NCBI RefSeq assembly: GCF_019711395.1
Contig: NZ_JAIGNL010000001.1
Location: forward strand, 372,001-436,000
Source of the DNA: Qipengyuania xiapuensis
Lineage (GTDB): Bacteria > Pseudomonadota > Alphaproteobacteria > Sphingomonadales > Sphingomonadaceae
Reading direction: 5' to 3'
Length of the DNA: 64,000 nucleotides
Part shown: positions 9,943-18,108 of the stretch, one piece after another
Position numbering within the stretch: position 1 is the stretch's first letter
How the letters are laid out: the number at the start of each line of letters is the position of its first letter
Translations under genes and position numbers: made by a program
Notes under the pieces: generated by a model
Told to the model about the DNA's origin: nothing
Database searches by the model: none
Seen by the model: the letters and a program-made list of their open reading frames with translations, nothing else

Positions 9943-11465
9943 CGCATCAGGCCGCCAACGATATTGCGCACGAAGGCATTGAGCCCGGTGCGGACCGGGT
10001 CGGCGCGCGATTTCTTGCCCAGCACCGTCGCAACTGCAATCGAGCTGAGCGATCCTGCGGCAGCTGTCGCTGCGGCCTTGCCCGCCTTGGTCCACATGGA
10101 AGGCGTCTTGCGCTCGCGCTTGCGGACTTCTTCCTCGCCCTTTTCCTCGACCTCCTTGGCGGTCGCGGCGGCATCGGCGGCCTTCGCGGCGAGCACTTCC
10201 TCTGCGCTCTCGCGATCGACGGCCTCGTCATACTTGCCGTCGAGATCGGAGACCGAATTGATGATCTTGCGCTCCTTCTCGGTGACCGGGCCGAGCCGCG
10301 AATGCGGGGGCTTGATCAGCGTGCGCTGGACCACCGAAGGCGCGCCGTCCTCGTCGAGCGTGGAGACAAGCGCCTCGCCGACCCTGAGTTCGGTAATCGC
10401 TTCCTCGACATCGAGATCGGGGTTGATGCGGAAGGTCTCGGCAGCCGCCTTGATCGCGCGCTGGTCGCGCGGGGTGAAGGCGCGCAGTGCGTGCTGCACG
10501 CGGTTGCCCAGCTGGCCCGCGATCTTCTCGGGAATGTCGATCGGGTTCTGCGTCACGAAATAGACGCCCACGCCCTTCGAACGGATCAGGCGAACGACCT
10601 GCTCGACCTTGTCCTCCAGCGCCTCGGGTGCATCGTCGAAGAGGAGATGCGCCTCGTCGAAGAAGAACACGAGCTTCGGCTTGTCGGGATCGCCGACCTC
10701 GGGAAGCGTTTCGAACAGTTCGGCGAGCAGCCAGAGCAGGAAGGTCGCATAGAGCTTCGGGCTGCGCATCAGCTTGTCGGCGGCGAGCACGTTGATGATG
10801 CCTCGGCCCTGTTCGTCGACGCTAAGGAAATCGTCGATCTCCAGCGCCGGCTCGCCGAAGAACTGGTCGGCACCCTGGCTCTCGAAGCTCAACAGCTGGC
10901 GCTGGATCGCGCCGACGCTGGCCTTGGAGACATTGCCGTAGACACCCGAGAGGTCCTTCGAATTCTCATAGGCGAAGGTCAGCATCGCCTGAAGGTCGCC
11001 GAGGTCGAGCAGCAGCAGGTTGTTCTCGTCGGCGTAGCGGAAGATGATGTTGAGCACGCCTTCCTGCGTCTCGTTCAAATCGAGCAGGCGGGCGAGCAGC
11101 AGCGGCCCCATCTCCGAGATCGTCGTGCGGATCGGGAAGCCCTTTTCGCCGTAGAGATCCCAGAACACCGCGGCGTTATCGGCGTAGGCATAGTCGTCCA
11201 TGCCCAGTTCCTTCGCACGGCCTTCCAGCTTGTCGGCATGCTTGAACTGCGGCGATCCGGCCATCGAGATGCCCGCAAGGTCACCCTTCACGTCGGCGAC
11301 GAAGACCGGCACGCCATTGGCCGAAAAGCTCTCGGCAAGGCCCTGCAGCGTCACGGTCTTGCCGGTGCCGGTGGCGCCCGCGATCAACCCATGGCGATTG
11401 GCCTGTTCGAGGCGGAGGTGCTGGTTCTCGCCATTGCCGCCCAGTCCGAGAAAAATCGTGCTCAT
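9939..11465 (-). CDS. HerA-like ATPase, DUF853 (YjgR family)
   Basis: The 508-residue protein has Walker A GATGTGKT at residues 30-37 and Walker [15 protein letters not shown], and it matches the DUF853/YjgR branch of the HerA-FtsK superfamily in length and motif order. The region from about residue 390 is charged and helical and the last part looks like the usual C-terminal extension. Family members are presumed DNA-dependent ATPases; no nuclease NurA partner is nearby. It is convergent with the histidine kinase and divergent from pabB. Confidence 0.85.
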   Translation of the reverse strand: MSTIFLGLGGNGENQHLRLEQANRHGLIAGATGTGKTVTLQGLAESFSANGVPVFVADVKGDLAGISMAGSPQFKHADKLEGRAKELGMDDYAYADNAAVFWDLYGEKGFPIRTTISEMGPLLLARLLDLNETQEGVLNIIFRYADENNLLLLDLGDLQAMLTFAYENSKDLSGVYGNVSKASVGAIQRQLLSFESQGADQFFGEPALEIDDFLSVDEQGRGIINVLAADKLMRSPKLYATFLLWLLAELFETLPEVGDPDKPKLVFFFDEAHLLFDDAPEALEDKVEQVVRLIRSKGVGVYFVTQNPIDIPEKIAGQLGNRVQHALRAFTPRDQRAIKAAAETFRINPDLDVEEAITELRVGEALVSTLDEDGAPSVVQRTLIKPPHSRLGPVTEKERKIINSVSDLDGKYDEAVDRESAEEVLAAKAADAAATAKEVEEKGEEEVRKRERKTPSMWTKAGKAAATAAAGSLSSIAVATVLGKKSRADPVRTGLNAFVRNIVGGLMR

Positions 11466-11569
11466 TACCGCCCGTCCCTATGATCAAATCGTTGTCCGGC
11501 ATGTGACGCAGCAGGCGGTGGAAGGTCAAGCAATCGCTCGACTTGCGCCGCCAAGACGCTAAAGGCTTG

Positions 11570-13387
11570 ATGTCTATGGCGGGCCGGACCCCATTCGTAT
11601 TGCTCGACGATGCGCGCGAAAGCGGCGCTGCAGATGGCCTGCTCTATCGCGATCCGAAGCAGGTATTCGTCGCCCGCCGTGCGGACGAGGTCGAAGCCGT
11701 GCTCGAAGCGGCAGAGGCTGCGCGACAGCAAGGCGGGGAGCTCGCCGGCTACATTGCCTACGAGGCAGGCCTCGCGCTCGAGCCGAAGCTGGCTGGGCTT
11801 GCCGATGCTCGCAGTGGTTCGGCTGGGCCCTTGGTCTGGCTCGGCCTGTTCGATGCGCCCGAACGGATTGCCGCAGATGAGATGCCCGCCTGGCTCAAAG
11901 CCAATGCGCAAGGGCCCGGCGGCGTCGGACCGCTCGAACCGCAACTCTCGCCCGGCGGCTATGAAGCGGCCTTCGAACAGCTGCAGGAAGCGATCCGTGC
12001 GGGCGACATCTACCAGGCAAACCTGACCTTCCAGCTCGCCGGCAATTTCACCGGCGATCCGCTCGGTCTCTATGCCGCGCTCAGGCCTGCAGCGCAGGCG
12101 GGTTATGGCGGGGTGATCTTTGACGGGTCGCACTGGCTGCTGAGCCTCTCGCCCGAGCTGTTCGTCTCGCTCAAGGGAAGCGAGGCCAAGGCCAAGCCGA
12201 TGAAGGGCACGCGCCCGCGCAGCGACGACCCGGCGCAGGACAAGGCGCATGCCGATGAGCTTGCCGGCTCGGTCAAGGACAAGGCCGAGAACCTGATGAT
12301 CGTCGACCTCATGCGCAACGACCTCTCCCGCGTGGCGGTGGCAGGCAGCGTGCGCGTCGACGAGCCTTTCGCGATCGAAAGCTATCCCACGGTCCACCAG
12401 ATGGTGAGCGTGGTTCGCGCACAGCTGGAGGACGGAAGGGGCGCGACCGATCTCGTGCACGCGCTCTTCCCCTGCGGTTCGATCACCGGCGCGCCCAAGA
12501 TCCGCGCCATGGAGCTGATCAATGCGGTCGAGCGCGATCCGCGCGGGCCCTATTGCGGCGCGATCGGGCGCATCGGGGCAGACGGCGATGCCGCGTTCAA
12601 CGTCGCGATCCGCACGCTGCGCCTGACCGAGATCGAGAATGCCAAGGGCAAGGCCGTGCTCGGCGTGGGCGGTGCGATCGTCGCCGACAGCGAGCCGCGC
12701 ACCGAGTGGCGCGAGGCGCTGATCAAGGGCGCGTTTGCCCGCGCATCCTCGCCCGAACACCAGGCCGCGCAGTTCGACCTCATCGAAACGATGCGCTTCG
12801 ACGTGGAGGGAGGTTTCTCCTTCCTCGAGGAACACCTGCTGCGAATGAAGACAAGCGCAGCGGAGCTCGGCTTCACCTTCGACCGGCATGAGGCGCGCAA
12901 CCAGCTTCATGCGCTGTGCTTCGTGCTCGAAAAGTCGAGCAAGGTGCGTCTCCTCTCATCACGCAGCGGCGCTGTCGCGATCGAGGTACAGGACATGCCG
13001 CCTGCGTGGGACGAGCCCGCCGAGTGCATCGTCCTGCCGCTACCCGTCGACCCGGGCGATTGGCGCCTGCGGCACAAGACCACCGATCGCAGTTTCTACG
13101 AGGACGCACAGGCGGTTGCGCGTGAGCGGGGCGCCCAGGAGGCGCTCTTCGTGCGCGAGGACGGCTTGCTGACTGAAGGTGCGATCACGAATATTTTTGT
13201 TGAGCGCGGCGGCGAATTGCTTACTCCGTCCGCCAGCCTCGGCCTGCTGCCCGGCGTCCACCGGCAATCGCTGCTGGACGAAGGCAAGGCGCGCGAGGCC
13301 GAACTCACCATTGCCGATCTCGAGGACGGTTTCTTCCTCGCCAACGCGCTGCGCGGAATGATGCGCGCGCAACTGAAGACTGCATGA
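11570..13387 (+). CDS. pabB: Aminodeoxychorismate synthase component I fused to aminodeoxychorismate lyase (PabB-PabC)
   Basis: The 605-residue fusion makes 4-amino-4-deoxychorismate from chorismate and ammonia and then converts it to p-aminobenzoate for folate. The N-terminal 370 residues are a chorismate-binding domain with GAPKIRAME and PMKGTRPR; the Lys in KGT is the PabB marker (anthranilate synthases have Ala). The C-terminal part is an aminotransferase class IV domain with the likely PLP lysine in HKTTDRSFYE and the TEGAITNIF signature. ATG 11570 was chosen over an upstream TTG at 11543. The rluA-like gene overlaps the stop (ATGA). The PabA glutaminase is not in the window. Confidence 0.9.
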   Translation: MSMAGRTPFVLLDDARESGAADGLLYRDPKQVFVARRADEVEAVLEAAEAARQQGGELAGYIAYEAGLALEPKLAGLADARSGSAGPLVWLGLFDAPERIAADEMPAWLKANAQGPGGVGPLEPQLSPGGYEAAFEQLQEAIRAGDIYQANLTFQLAGNFTGDPLGLYAALRPAAQAGYGGVIFDGSHWLLSLSPELFVSLKGSEAKAKPMKGTRPRSDDPAQDKAHADELAGSVKDKAENLMIVDLMRNDLSRVAVAGSVRVDEPFAIESYPTVHQMVSVVRAQLEDGRGATDLVHALFPCGSITGAPKIRAMELINAVERDPRGPYCGAIGRIGADGDAAFNVAIRTLRLTEIENAKGKAVLGVGGAIVADSEPRTEWREALIKGAFARASSPEHQAAQFDLIETMRFDVEGGFSFLEEHLLRMKTSAAELGFTFDRHEARNQLHALCFVLEKSSKVRLLSSRSGAVAIEVQDMPPAWDEPAECIVLPLPVDPGDWRLRHKTTDRSFYEDAQAVARERGAQEALFVREDGLLTEGAITNIFVERGGELLTPSASLGLLPGVHRQSLLDEGKAREAELTIADLEDGFFLANALRGMMRAQLKTA

Positions 13388-14040
13388 CCGATATTCCGAT
13401 CATTTTCGAAGACGGCGAAGCGCTCGTCATCGACAAGCCTGCCGGCCTTCCCGTCGACCGTCCGCGCCGCGGCGGCCCGTGCCTCGAAGACCATTTCGAA
13501 CAGCTGAAGCTCGGCTTCCAGCGCCCGCCGACGCCTGTCCACCGGCTCGATACAGACACCAGCGGCTGCCTTTTGCTGGCGCGCAATCCGAAGGCGCTGA
13601 AGCGTTTCGGCAAGGCTTTCGAGGAGCGGCTGGTCGAGAAGCGCTATCTCGGCATCCTCGCGGGTATCCCCGACGAGGACCAGGGTACGATCGAGCTGTC
13701 GCTGTCCAAGATCAGCAGCGCGGACAAGGGCTGGCGCATGATCGCCGCCAAGAAGGGCAAACCTTCGGTGACCCACTGGCGCAAGCTGATGGAGCATGAC
13801 GGCAAGGCGCTGCTCGAGTTCCGGCCCGAGACTGGACGGACCCACCAGATCCGCATCCATTGCCAAGCGGGTCTCGGCCTGCCGCTGCTCGGTGATCCGG
13901 TTTACGGCACCGGAAAGGGGGCGCCGCGCACCATGCTCCATGCCGCGGGCATCGTCGTCCCGCGCGAAAACAAGCCAGCCATCGAGGCCGCCGCGCCGTT
14001 GCCGCGCGACTTTGCGGGCCTCGGCTTTGCGGATGGGTAA
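13384..14040 (+). CDS. RluA-family pseudouridine synthase
   Basis: The 218-residue protein has the catalytic motif HRLDTDTSGCLLLARN with Asp56, and GRTHQIRIHC further on, both diagnostic of the RluA family. No S4 domain precedes it, as in the short RluA/TruC-like members. It isomerises uridine to pseudouridine in rRNA or tRNA; the target site is unknown. The ATG overlaps the pabBC stop and its own stop lies inside the first codons of arfB, so three genes are tightly coupled. Confidence 0.88.
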   Translation: MTDIPIIFEDGEALVIDKPAGLPVDRPRRGGPCLEDHFEQLKLGFQRPPTPVHRLDTDTSGCLLLARNPKALKRFGKAFEERLVEKRYLGILAGIPDEDQGTIELSLSKISSADKGWRMIAAKKGKPSVTHWRKLMEHDGKALLEFRPETGRTHQIRIHCQAGLGLPLLGDPVYGTGKGAPRTMLHAAGIVVPRENKPAIEAAAPLPRDFAGLGFADG

Positions 14041-14437
14041 GATTGCCGACCGCGCGTTGGAGATAGCCGAGGAGAAGTTCATCGCCTCTTCCGGCCCGGG
14101 CGGTCAGAACGTCAACAAGGTCGCCACCGCCGTCCAGCTGCGCGTCGACGTATTCCAGATCGGCATGCCTCCCGATGCTTTCGAGAGGCTCAAGGAGGTC
14201 GCTGGCAGCAAGCTCACCAAGGGCGGTGAGATCGTGCTTACTGCCAACGAATACCGCACCCAGGAGCAGAATCGCGAAGCGGCACGCGAACGGCTGGTCG
14301 CATTGCTGAACGAGGCGCTGACCCCGCCCAAGAAGCGCAAGAAAAGCCGGGTGAACCGCGTCGGCAAGGTGAAGCGCCTCAAGGCCAAGAAGGCGCGCGG
14401 CGAGGTGAAGGCCAATCGCGGCAAGGTCGATTGGTAG
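14033..14437 (+). CDS. arfB: Alternative ribosome-rescue factor ArfB (peptidyl-tRNA hydrolase)
   Basis: The 134-residue protein carries the class I release-factor GGQ at residues 23-25 (SSGPGGQNVNKVAT) but lacks codon-recognition domains, and it ends in a long Lys/Arg-rich tail (KKRKKSRVNRVGKVKRLK). That is the ArfB/YaeJ layout: the tail enters the empty mRNA channel of stalled ribosomes and GGQ releases the peptide. The start overlaps the last 8 nt of the pseudouridine synthase gene. A hairpin with a T-rich tail follows about 50 bp downstream. Confidence 0.92.
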   Translation: MGKIADRALEIAEEKFIASSGPGGQNVNKVATAVQLRVDVFQIGMPPDAFERLKEVAGSKLTKGGEIVLTANEYRTQEQNREAARERLVALLNEALTPPKKRKKSRVNRVGKVKRLKAKKARGEVKANRGKVDW

Positions 14438-14484
14438 CGCGCAGCACCTTCCGCGCTTGACTTTTCCCCGTGAATCACCCAATG

Positions 14485-14528
14485 GGCGCGCCGGAACGGC
14501 GGTGCTACGCGCGCCGCCCTTATTTTTT
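14485..14528 (+). terminator. Probable intrinsic terminator after arfB
   Basis: A GGCGCGC (14485-14491) and GCGCGCC (14509-14515) form a 7-bp stem with a 17-nt loop. TTATTTTTT follows after a 4-nt gap. The gap and large loop make it a weaker candidate than the others in this window. Confidence 0.45.
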
Positions 14529-14582
14529 CGGCTTGAAACCCCACATGGGGTCGGCCTCATTAGAGATCTTTAGGAACACGCC

Positions 14583-14750
14583 ATGGCGAAGCCCGCAACC
14601 GTCAAGATCAAGCTCGTCTCGACCGCCGACACGGGCTTCTACTACGTGACGAAGAAGAATCCGCGTAACCACACCGAGAAGTTCGTCTTCAAGAAGTACG
14701 ATCCGATCGTCCGCAAGCACGTGGAATTCAAGGAAGCCAAGATCAAGTGA
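14583..14750 (+). CDS. rpmG: 50S ribosomal protein L33
   Basis: The 55-residue protein ([20 protein letters not shown] to KEAKIK) is a clear L33. It is the cysteine-free type: the zinc-binding CxxC pairs of C+ paralogues are replaced ([11 protein letters not shown] and KYDPIVRKH). It sits in the large ribosomal subunit near the E site. AGGAA precedes the ATG by about 8 nt. It stands alone between arfB and lolA, with a 5-bp hairpin ACCCC-ACAT-GGGGT at 14538-14551 in its leader. Confidence 0.95.
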   Translation: MAKPATVKIKLVSTADTGFYYVTKKNPRNHTEKFVFKKYDPIVRKHVEFKEAKIK

Positions 14751-14786
14751 TCTGGCCGGCCCGTGCGGCCGACAAGCTGAACCGCG

Positions 14787-14814
14787 GGAACGCGATTAGT
14801 TCAGTGACAGTTCA
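14787..14814 (+). promoter_or_regulatory. Candidate lolA promoter/regulator site
   Basis: The hexamer AGTTCA occurs twice, at 14798-14803 and 14809-14814, exactly 11 bp apart, the phasing used by OmpR/PhoB-type regulators. GGAAC at 14787-14791 followed after 17 nt by AGTT also resembles the alphaproteobacterial general-stress (EcfG) promoter GGAAC-N16-18-CGTT. Either reading fits a start 25-30 bp before lolA; only one is likely to be right. Confidence 0.35.
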
Positions 14815-14838
14815 ATGCTCCGAGCCTAAATCAGGAGC

Positions 14839-15501
14839 ATGAACACCTTGACCATCTTCAAGAATCGACCCGTCATCTCGGCCGTGGCATTCGCCATGGC
14901 CGTTGGCGTACCTGCGTCCTTCTATGCGACGCCTGCCCCGGTGGTCGCCCAGACGGGCGATCTAGACCGCGCGGTCGAGGCGCTGCGCGGCATTTCGACC
15001 ATGAAGGCCGATTTCGTCCAGACCGACCGCAACGGCCAGGCCGTGTCGGGCGTGATGACATTGAAGCGTCCGGGCAAGATCCGCTTCGAATACGAAAAGG
15101 GCGTCGACCTGCTCGTCGTTTCGAACGGCAAGTCGATGTACATGGTCGATTACGCCGTCAGCCAGGTCCAGCGCTGGCCGATCAAGAATTCGCCGCTCGG
15201 CGCATTGCTCGATCCGAGCCGCGACGTGAAGAAATACGGCCGTCTCGTGCCCACCAGCCATTCGGACGTCGTCAGCATCGAGGTGCGCGACAAGAGCCGT
15301 CCCGAGTTCGGCGTCATCACGCTGATCTTCGCGCGCGACGCTTCGGCGCCGGGCGGCCTGCGACTGACGCACTGGGTGGCGCTCGATTCGCAGAACCACC
15401 GCACCACGGTCCGGCTGCGCAACCACCGCTACGGTATGGCAGTCGCTGACAGCACGTTCAGCTTCCGTGACCCGCGCCGCTCGTCCCGTCGCCCGGGATA
15501 A
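14839..15501 (+). CDS. lolA: Outer-membrane lipoprotein carrier protein LolA
   Basis: The 220-residue protein has a signal peptide (cleavage near VVAQTGDL) and the LolA core: MKADFVQTDRNGQAVSG, the GKIRFEYEKG strand, and YMVDYAVSQVQRWPI. It ferries lipoproteins through the periplasm from LolCDE to the outer membrane, fitting the many lipoprotein genes in this window. The Shine-Dalgarno AGGAG (14833-14837) is only 1 nt from the ATG, so initiation at the in-frame TTG 14848 is possible and would shorten the n-region by three residues. Confidence 0.9.
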   Translation: MNTLTIFKNRPVISAVAFAMAVGVPASFYATPAPVVAQTGDLDRAVEALRGISTMKADFVQTDRNGQAVSGVMTLKRPGKIRFEYEKGVDLLVVSNGKSMYMVDYAVSQVQRWPIKNSPLGALLDPSRDVKKYGRLVPTSHSDVVSIEVRDKSRPEFGVITLIFARDASAPGGLRLTHWVALDSQNHRTTVRLRNHRYGMAVADSTFSFRDPRRSSRRPG

Positions 15502-15559
15502 ACGCTTCGGCGACGAAACGTTCGGATATTGCGGCCTCTTGCGACCGAATGTTCATTGA

Positions 15560-15714
15560 GTAGCAAGTCAGGCAAGCGTAAAACGAAAATCACGAAGCGG
15601 CGGAAGGCATTTTCCCCCCTGTTGAATGCCTGACCCAACAACCTCTTCGTATCCAAGCGTGACGAACGCTCACAAGGAACCCTCGAGCCAATGCCCCCGG
15701 CTCGAGGGTTTTTT
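15560..15714 (+). ncRNA. Candidate structured small RNA between lolA and xth
   Basis: This 260-bp gap has no plausible reading frame but a series of stems: AGGCATT (15605-15611) with AATGCCT (15625-15631) enclosing a loop that contains six C; AGCGT (15656-15660) with ACGCT (15666-15670); and a strong terminator. GTCAGGCA (15567-15574) can pair instead with TGCCTGAC (15627-15634), which excludes the first stem. The 5' end is uncertain. It could be an sRNA, or a lolA 3'-UTR element that ends in a terminator. It is not 6S, SRP or tmRNA as far as I can judge. Confidence 0.45.
15680..15714 (+). terminator. Strong intrinsic terminator
   Basis: CCCTCGAGCC (15680-15689) pairs with GGCTCGAGGG (15699-15708) around a 9-nt loop and is followed directly by TTTTTT. 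AA/TT pairs can extend the stem to 12 bp. It lies 48 bp before xth and 180 bp after lolA, so it ends either lolA readthrough or an RNA made in the gap. Confidence 0.88.
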
Positions 15715-15761
15715 GTTTGGGGGGTGTGGACCGGCTGGCGAGAGCGCCCTATCTCCGCGCC

Positions 15762-16553
15762 ATGGTTTCTGTAGCTACCTGGAACATCAATTCCGTCCGC
15801 CTTCGCATGCCCATCGTCGAGCGTTTCCTGAAGGAGACCTCGCCCGACGTGCTGTGCCTGCAGGAAATCAAGTGCCAGGAGCATCAGTTCCCCTACGAGG
15901 CGTTCAAGGAACTGGGCTACGAGCACGTCGCCGTGCATGGCCAAAAGGGCTATCACGGGGTCGCCACCGTGAGCCGCGTGCCTTTGCGCGAATTCTCGCG
16001 CCACGACTGGCAGGACAATGGTGAGGCGCGCCACGTCGGTGTCGAACTGCCCGAACATGACGGCATGATCATCGAGAACGTCTATGTTCCCGCAGGCGGC
16101 GACGAGCCCGATCGCGAGAAGAACGTGAAGTTCGGCCAGAAGCTCGACTTCCTCGAGCGCATGACCAAGTGGGCGGACAAGGTCGATCGACCCACGCTGA
16201 TCGTCGGCGATTTCAACATCGCCCCGCTCGAAAGCGACGTCTGGAACCACAAGCAGCTTTTGAAGGTCGTCAGCCACACGCCGATCGAGGTCGAGAGCCT
16301 GCAGCGCTTCATGGATGCCCATGGCTGGTCCGACATCGGGCGCGAGCACATCAAGGCGCCCGAGCGCTATTACAGCTGGTGGAGCTACCGCGCGAAGGAC
16401 TGGAAGGCGAATGATCGCGGGCGCCGCCTCGATCACATGTGGGCGAGCCCCGAGCTGGCGAAGCAAGCGAGCGCGCACTCGGTCCACGAATATGCGCGCG
16501 ACTGGGACAAGCCTTCCGACCACGTGCCGCTGGTTACGGAGTTCGATCTCTGA
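15762..16553 (+). CDS. xth: Exodeoxyribonuclease III (AP endonuclease)
   Basis: The 263-residue protein starts MVSVATWNINSVRLRM and has LCLQEIKCQ, IVGDFNIAPLE and a C-terminal SDHVPLVTEF, the catalytic Asn, Glu, Asp and Asp-His motifs of the Xth/APE1 fold. It incises DNA at abasic sites and degrades 3' ends during base-excision repair. Its stop codon overlaps the proposed CTG start of ribA. Confidence 0.93.
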   Translation: MVSVATWNINSVRLRMPIVERFLKETSPDVLCLQEIKCQEHQFPYEAFKELGYEHVAVHGQKGYHGVATVSRVPLREFSRHDWQDNGEARHVGVELPEHDGMIIENVYVPAGGDEPDREKNVKFGQKLDFLERMTKWADKVDRPTLIVGDFNIAPLESDVWNHKQLLKVVSHTPIEVESLQRFMDAHGWSDIGREHIKAPERYYSWWSYRAKDWKANDRGRRLDHMWASPELAKQASAHSVHEYARDWDKPSDHVPLVTEFDL

Positions 16554-17611
16554 GCGAGCCGTCACCCTCACGGCGCGCGGCGCTGGCGGTGGACGCGCTG
16601 CGTCACGGCTGGCCGATTGCGATCGAGGGTGCACCGCTTTTGCAGCCGGTCGAGACGGCTTTCTCCGAAGTGTCGGGCGAGGCCATGCTGGTCTCCGCCA
16701 CGCGCGCCGCAACGCTCAAGCTTGCCAACCAGCGCGAAGCTGCTGCGCCCCGTCAGCCCGTCCTGATGCGGAGTGCAGAGACCTTCGACCTTCCGGCCGC
16801 ACTGGCCGTAGCCGATCCTGCCCTCGATCTGCACAGCCCGCTGAAGGGTCCGTTCAAGGCACTAGCCCTCGAGTGGGAGGAACAGGCGAAGGCTGCGCTC
16901 GAACTGGCTCGTATCGCCGGCATCCTGCCTGCCTTCCTGGTCGATCCCGAAGGTGCATCGGAAGCGGCGCATCTCTCGGTGAGCGATCTCGATGCCTTCA
17001 CCGACCCGCAGCGCCTGCGCATCGCGACGCGGGCGAAGCTACCGGTGGCCGCGGCCGAAGACGCCAAGATCGTCGCCTTCCGCAGCCCCGACGACACGCG
17101 CGAACATGTCGCGCTGGTAATCGGCAAGGAGCGCAGCGACCACGCGCCGATCGTCCGCCTGCATTCCGAATGCCTGACGGGCGACATCCTCGGCAGCCTC
17201 AAATGCGATTGCGGCCCGCAGCTCGATGCTGCGCTTCACGCGATGGCGGAGGAAAGCGAGAAGGGCGGCTGGGGCGTGCTGCTCTACATGCGGCAGGAGG
17301 GGCGCGGCATCGGCCTCGTCAACAAGCTGCGCGCATACCGTTTGCAGGACCAGGGCTTCGATACGGTCGATGCGAACACGCGGCTCGGCCTGCCCGACGA
17401 GGCGCGCGACTTCCCGACCGCGGCACGCATGCTGGAGCTGCTTGGCGTCAGGGAGATCAGGCTGATGACGAACAATCCCGCCAAGGTCGAAGCACTCGAG
17501 GCGCAAGGCGTGAGCGTTGCCGAACGCGTGCCGCACTCGCTGCCCGACAATCCGCACAATGCCCGTTACCTCGCCACCAAGCGCGACCGGGCGGGGCACT
17601 TGCTGCCATGA
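16550..17611 (+). CDS. ribA: GTP cyclohydrolase II with N-terminal extension; likely CTG start
   Basis: The C-terminal 200 residues are GTP cyclohydrolase II, the first step of riboflavin synthesis: zinc cysteines in ECLTGDILGSLKCDCG, then EGRGIGLVNKLRAYRLQ and DTVDANTRLGLP. About 150 residues precede it, more than the standalone enzyme needs; they do not show the DHBP synthase motifs I would expect, so this is probably the alphaproteobacterial long form. No ATG, GTG or TTG lies near the expected start. A CTG at 16550 overlaps the xth stop (CTGA) and has GGAG 8 nt upstream; the first conventional start is GTG 16589. The GNAT gene overlaps the stop (ATGA). Confidence 0.85.
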   Translation: MSEPSPSRRAALAVDALRHGWPIAIEGAPLLQPVETAFSEVSGEAMLVSATRAATLKLANQREAAAPRQPVLMRSAETFDLPAALAVADPALDLHSPLKGPFKALALEWEEQAKAALELARIAGILPAFLVDPEGASEAAHLSVSDLDAFTDPQRLRIATRAKLPVAAAEDAKIVAFRSPDDTREHVALVIGKERSDHAPIVRLHSECLTGDILGSLKCDCGPQLDAALHAMAEESEKGGWGVLLYMRQEGRGIGLVNKLRAYRLQDQGFDTVDANTRLGLPDEARDFPTAARMLELLGVREIRLMTNNPAKVEALEAQGVSVAERVPHSLPDNPHNARYLATKRDRAGHLLP

Positions 17612-18108
17612 GCGCGCTGACCATCCGGCCGGAAACCGATGCCGATCACGCACAGATCGCGGTGGTCACCAACGCGGCTTTTGCCGAGGTCGAGCACAGC
17701 GACGGTAGCGAGGTGCAGATCGTCGACAAGCTGCGGCGGGATGGCGATCTGGCGCTATCTCTAGTGGCCGAAGACGGCGAGCGTATCGTCGGCCATGTTG
17801 CCGTCTCGCCGGTGACGATCTCCGACGGTAGCGAGGACTGGTACGGGCTCGGTCCGATCAGCGTGCTGCCCGTGCACCAGCGCGAAGGCGTGGGCCTCAG
17901 GCTCATGCAGCGCGCGATCGCCGATATGCGCGCAGCGGGCGCGCGCGGGATCGTGTTGCTCGGCGAGCCGGCCTATTACTCGCGTTTCGGGTTCGAGCAT
18001 GACCCGCAGCTAGTCTATCCGGGGCCGCCCGCGGAGTATTTCCTGCGACTGGTTCTCGAAGGCGAAGCGCCGAGCGGAACGGTGAGTTACGCGTCCGCTT
18101 TCGGCTGA
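17608..18108 (+). CDS. GNAT family N-acetyltransferase
   Basis: The 166-residue protein has the acetyl-CoA pyrophosphate loop as HQREGVGLRLMQRAI and the late motif LLGEPAYYSRFGFE that is typical of the YhbS-like branch. It acetylates an unknown small molecule or protein. It is coupled to ribA by an ATGA overlap. Its last 22 nt overlap the 3' end of the convergent psd gene. Confidence 0.87.
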   Translation: MSALTIRPETDADHAQIAVVTNAAFAEVEHSDGSEVQIVDKLRRDGDLALSLVAEDGERIVGHVAVSPVTISDGSEDWYGLGPISVLPVHQREGVGLRLMQRAIADMRAAGARGIVLLGEPAYYSRFGFEHDPQLVYPGPPAEYFLRLVLEGEAPSGTVSYASAFG

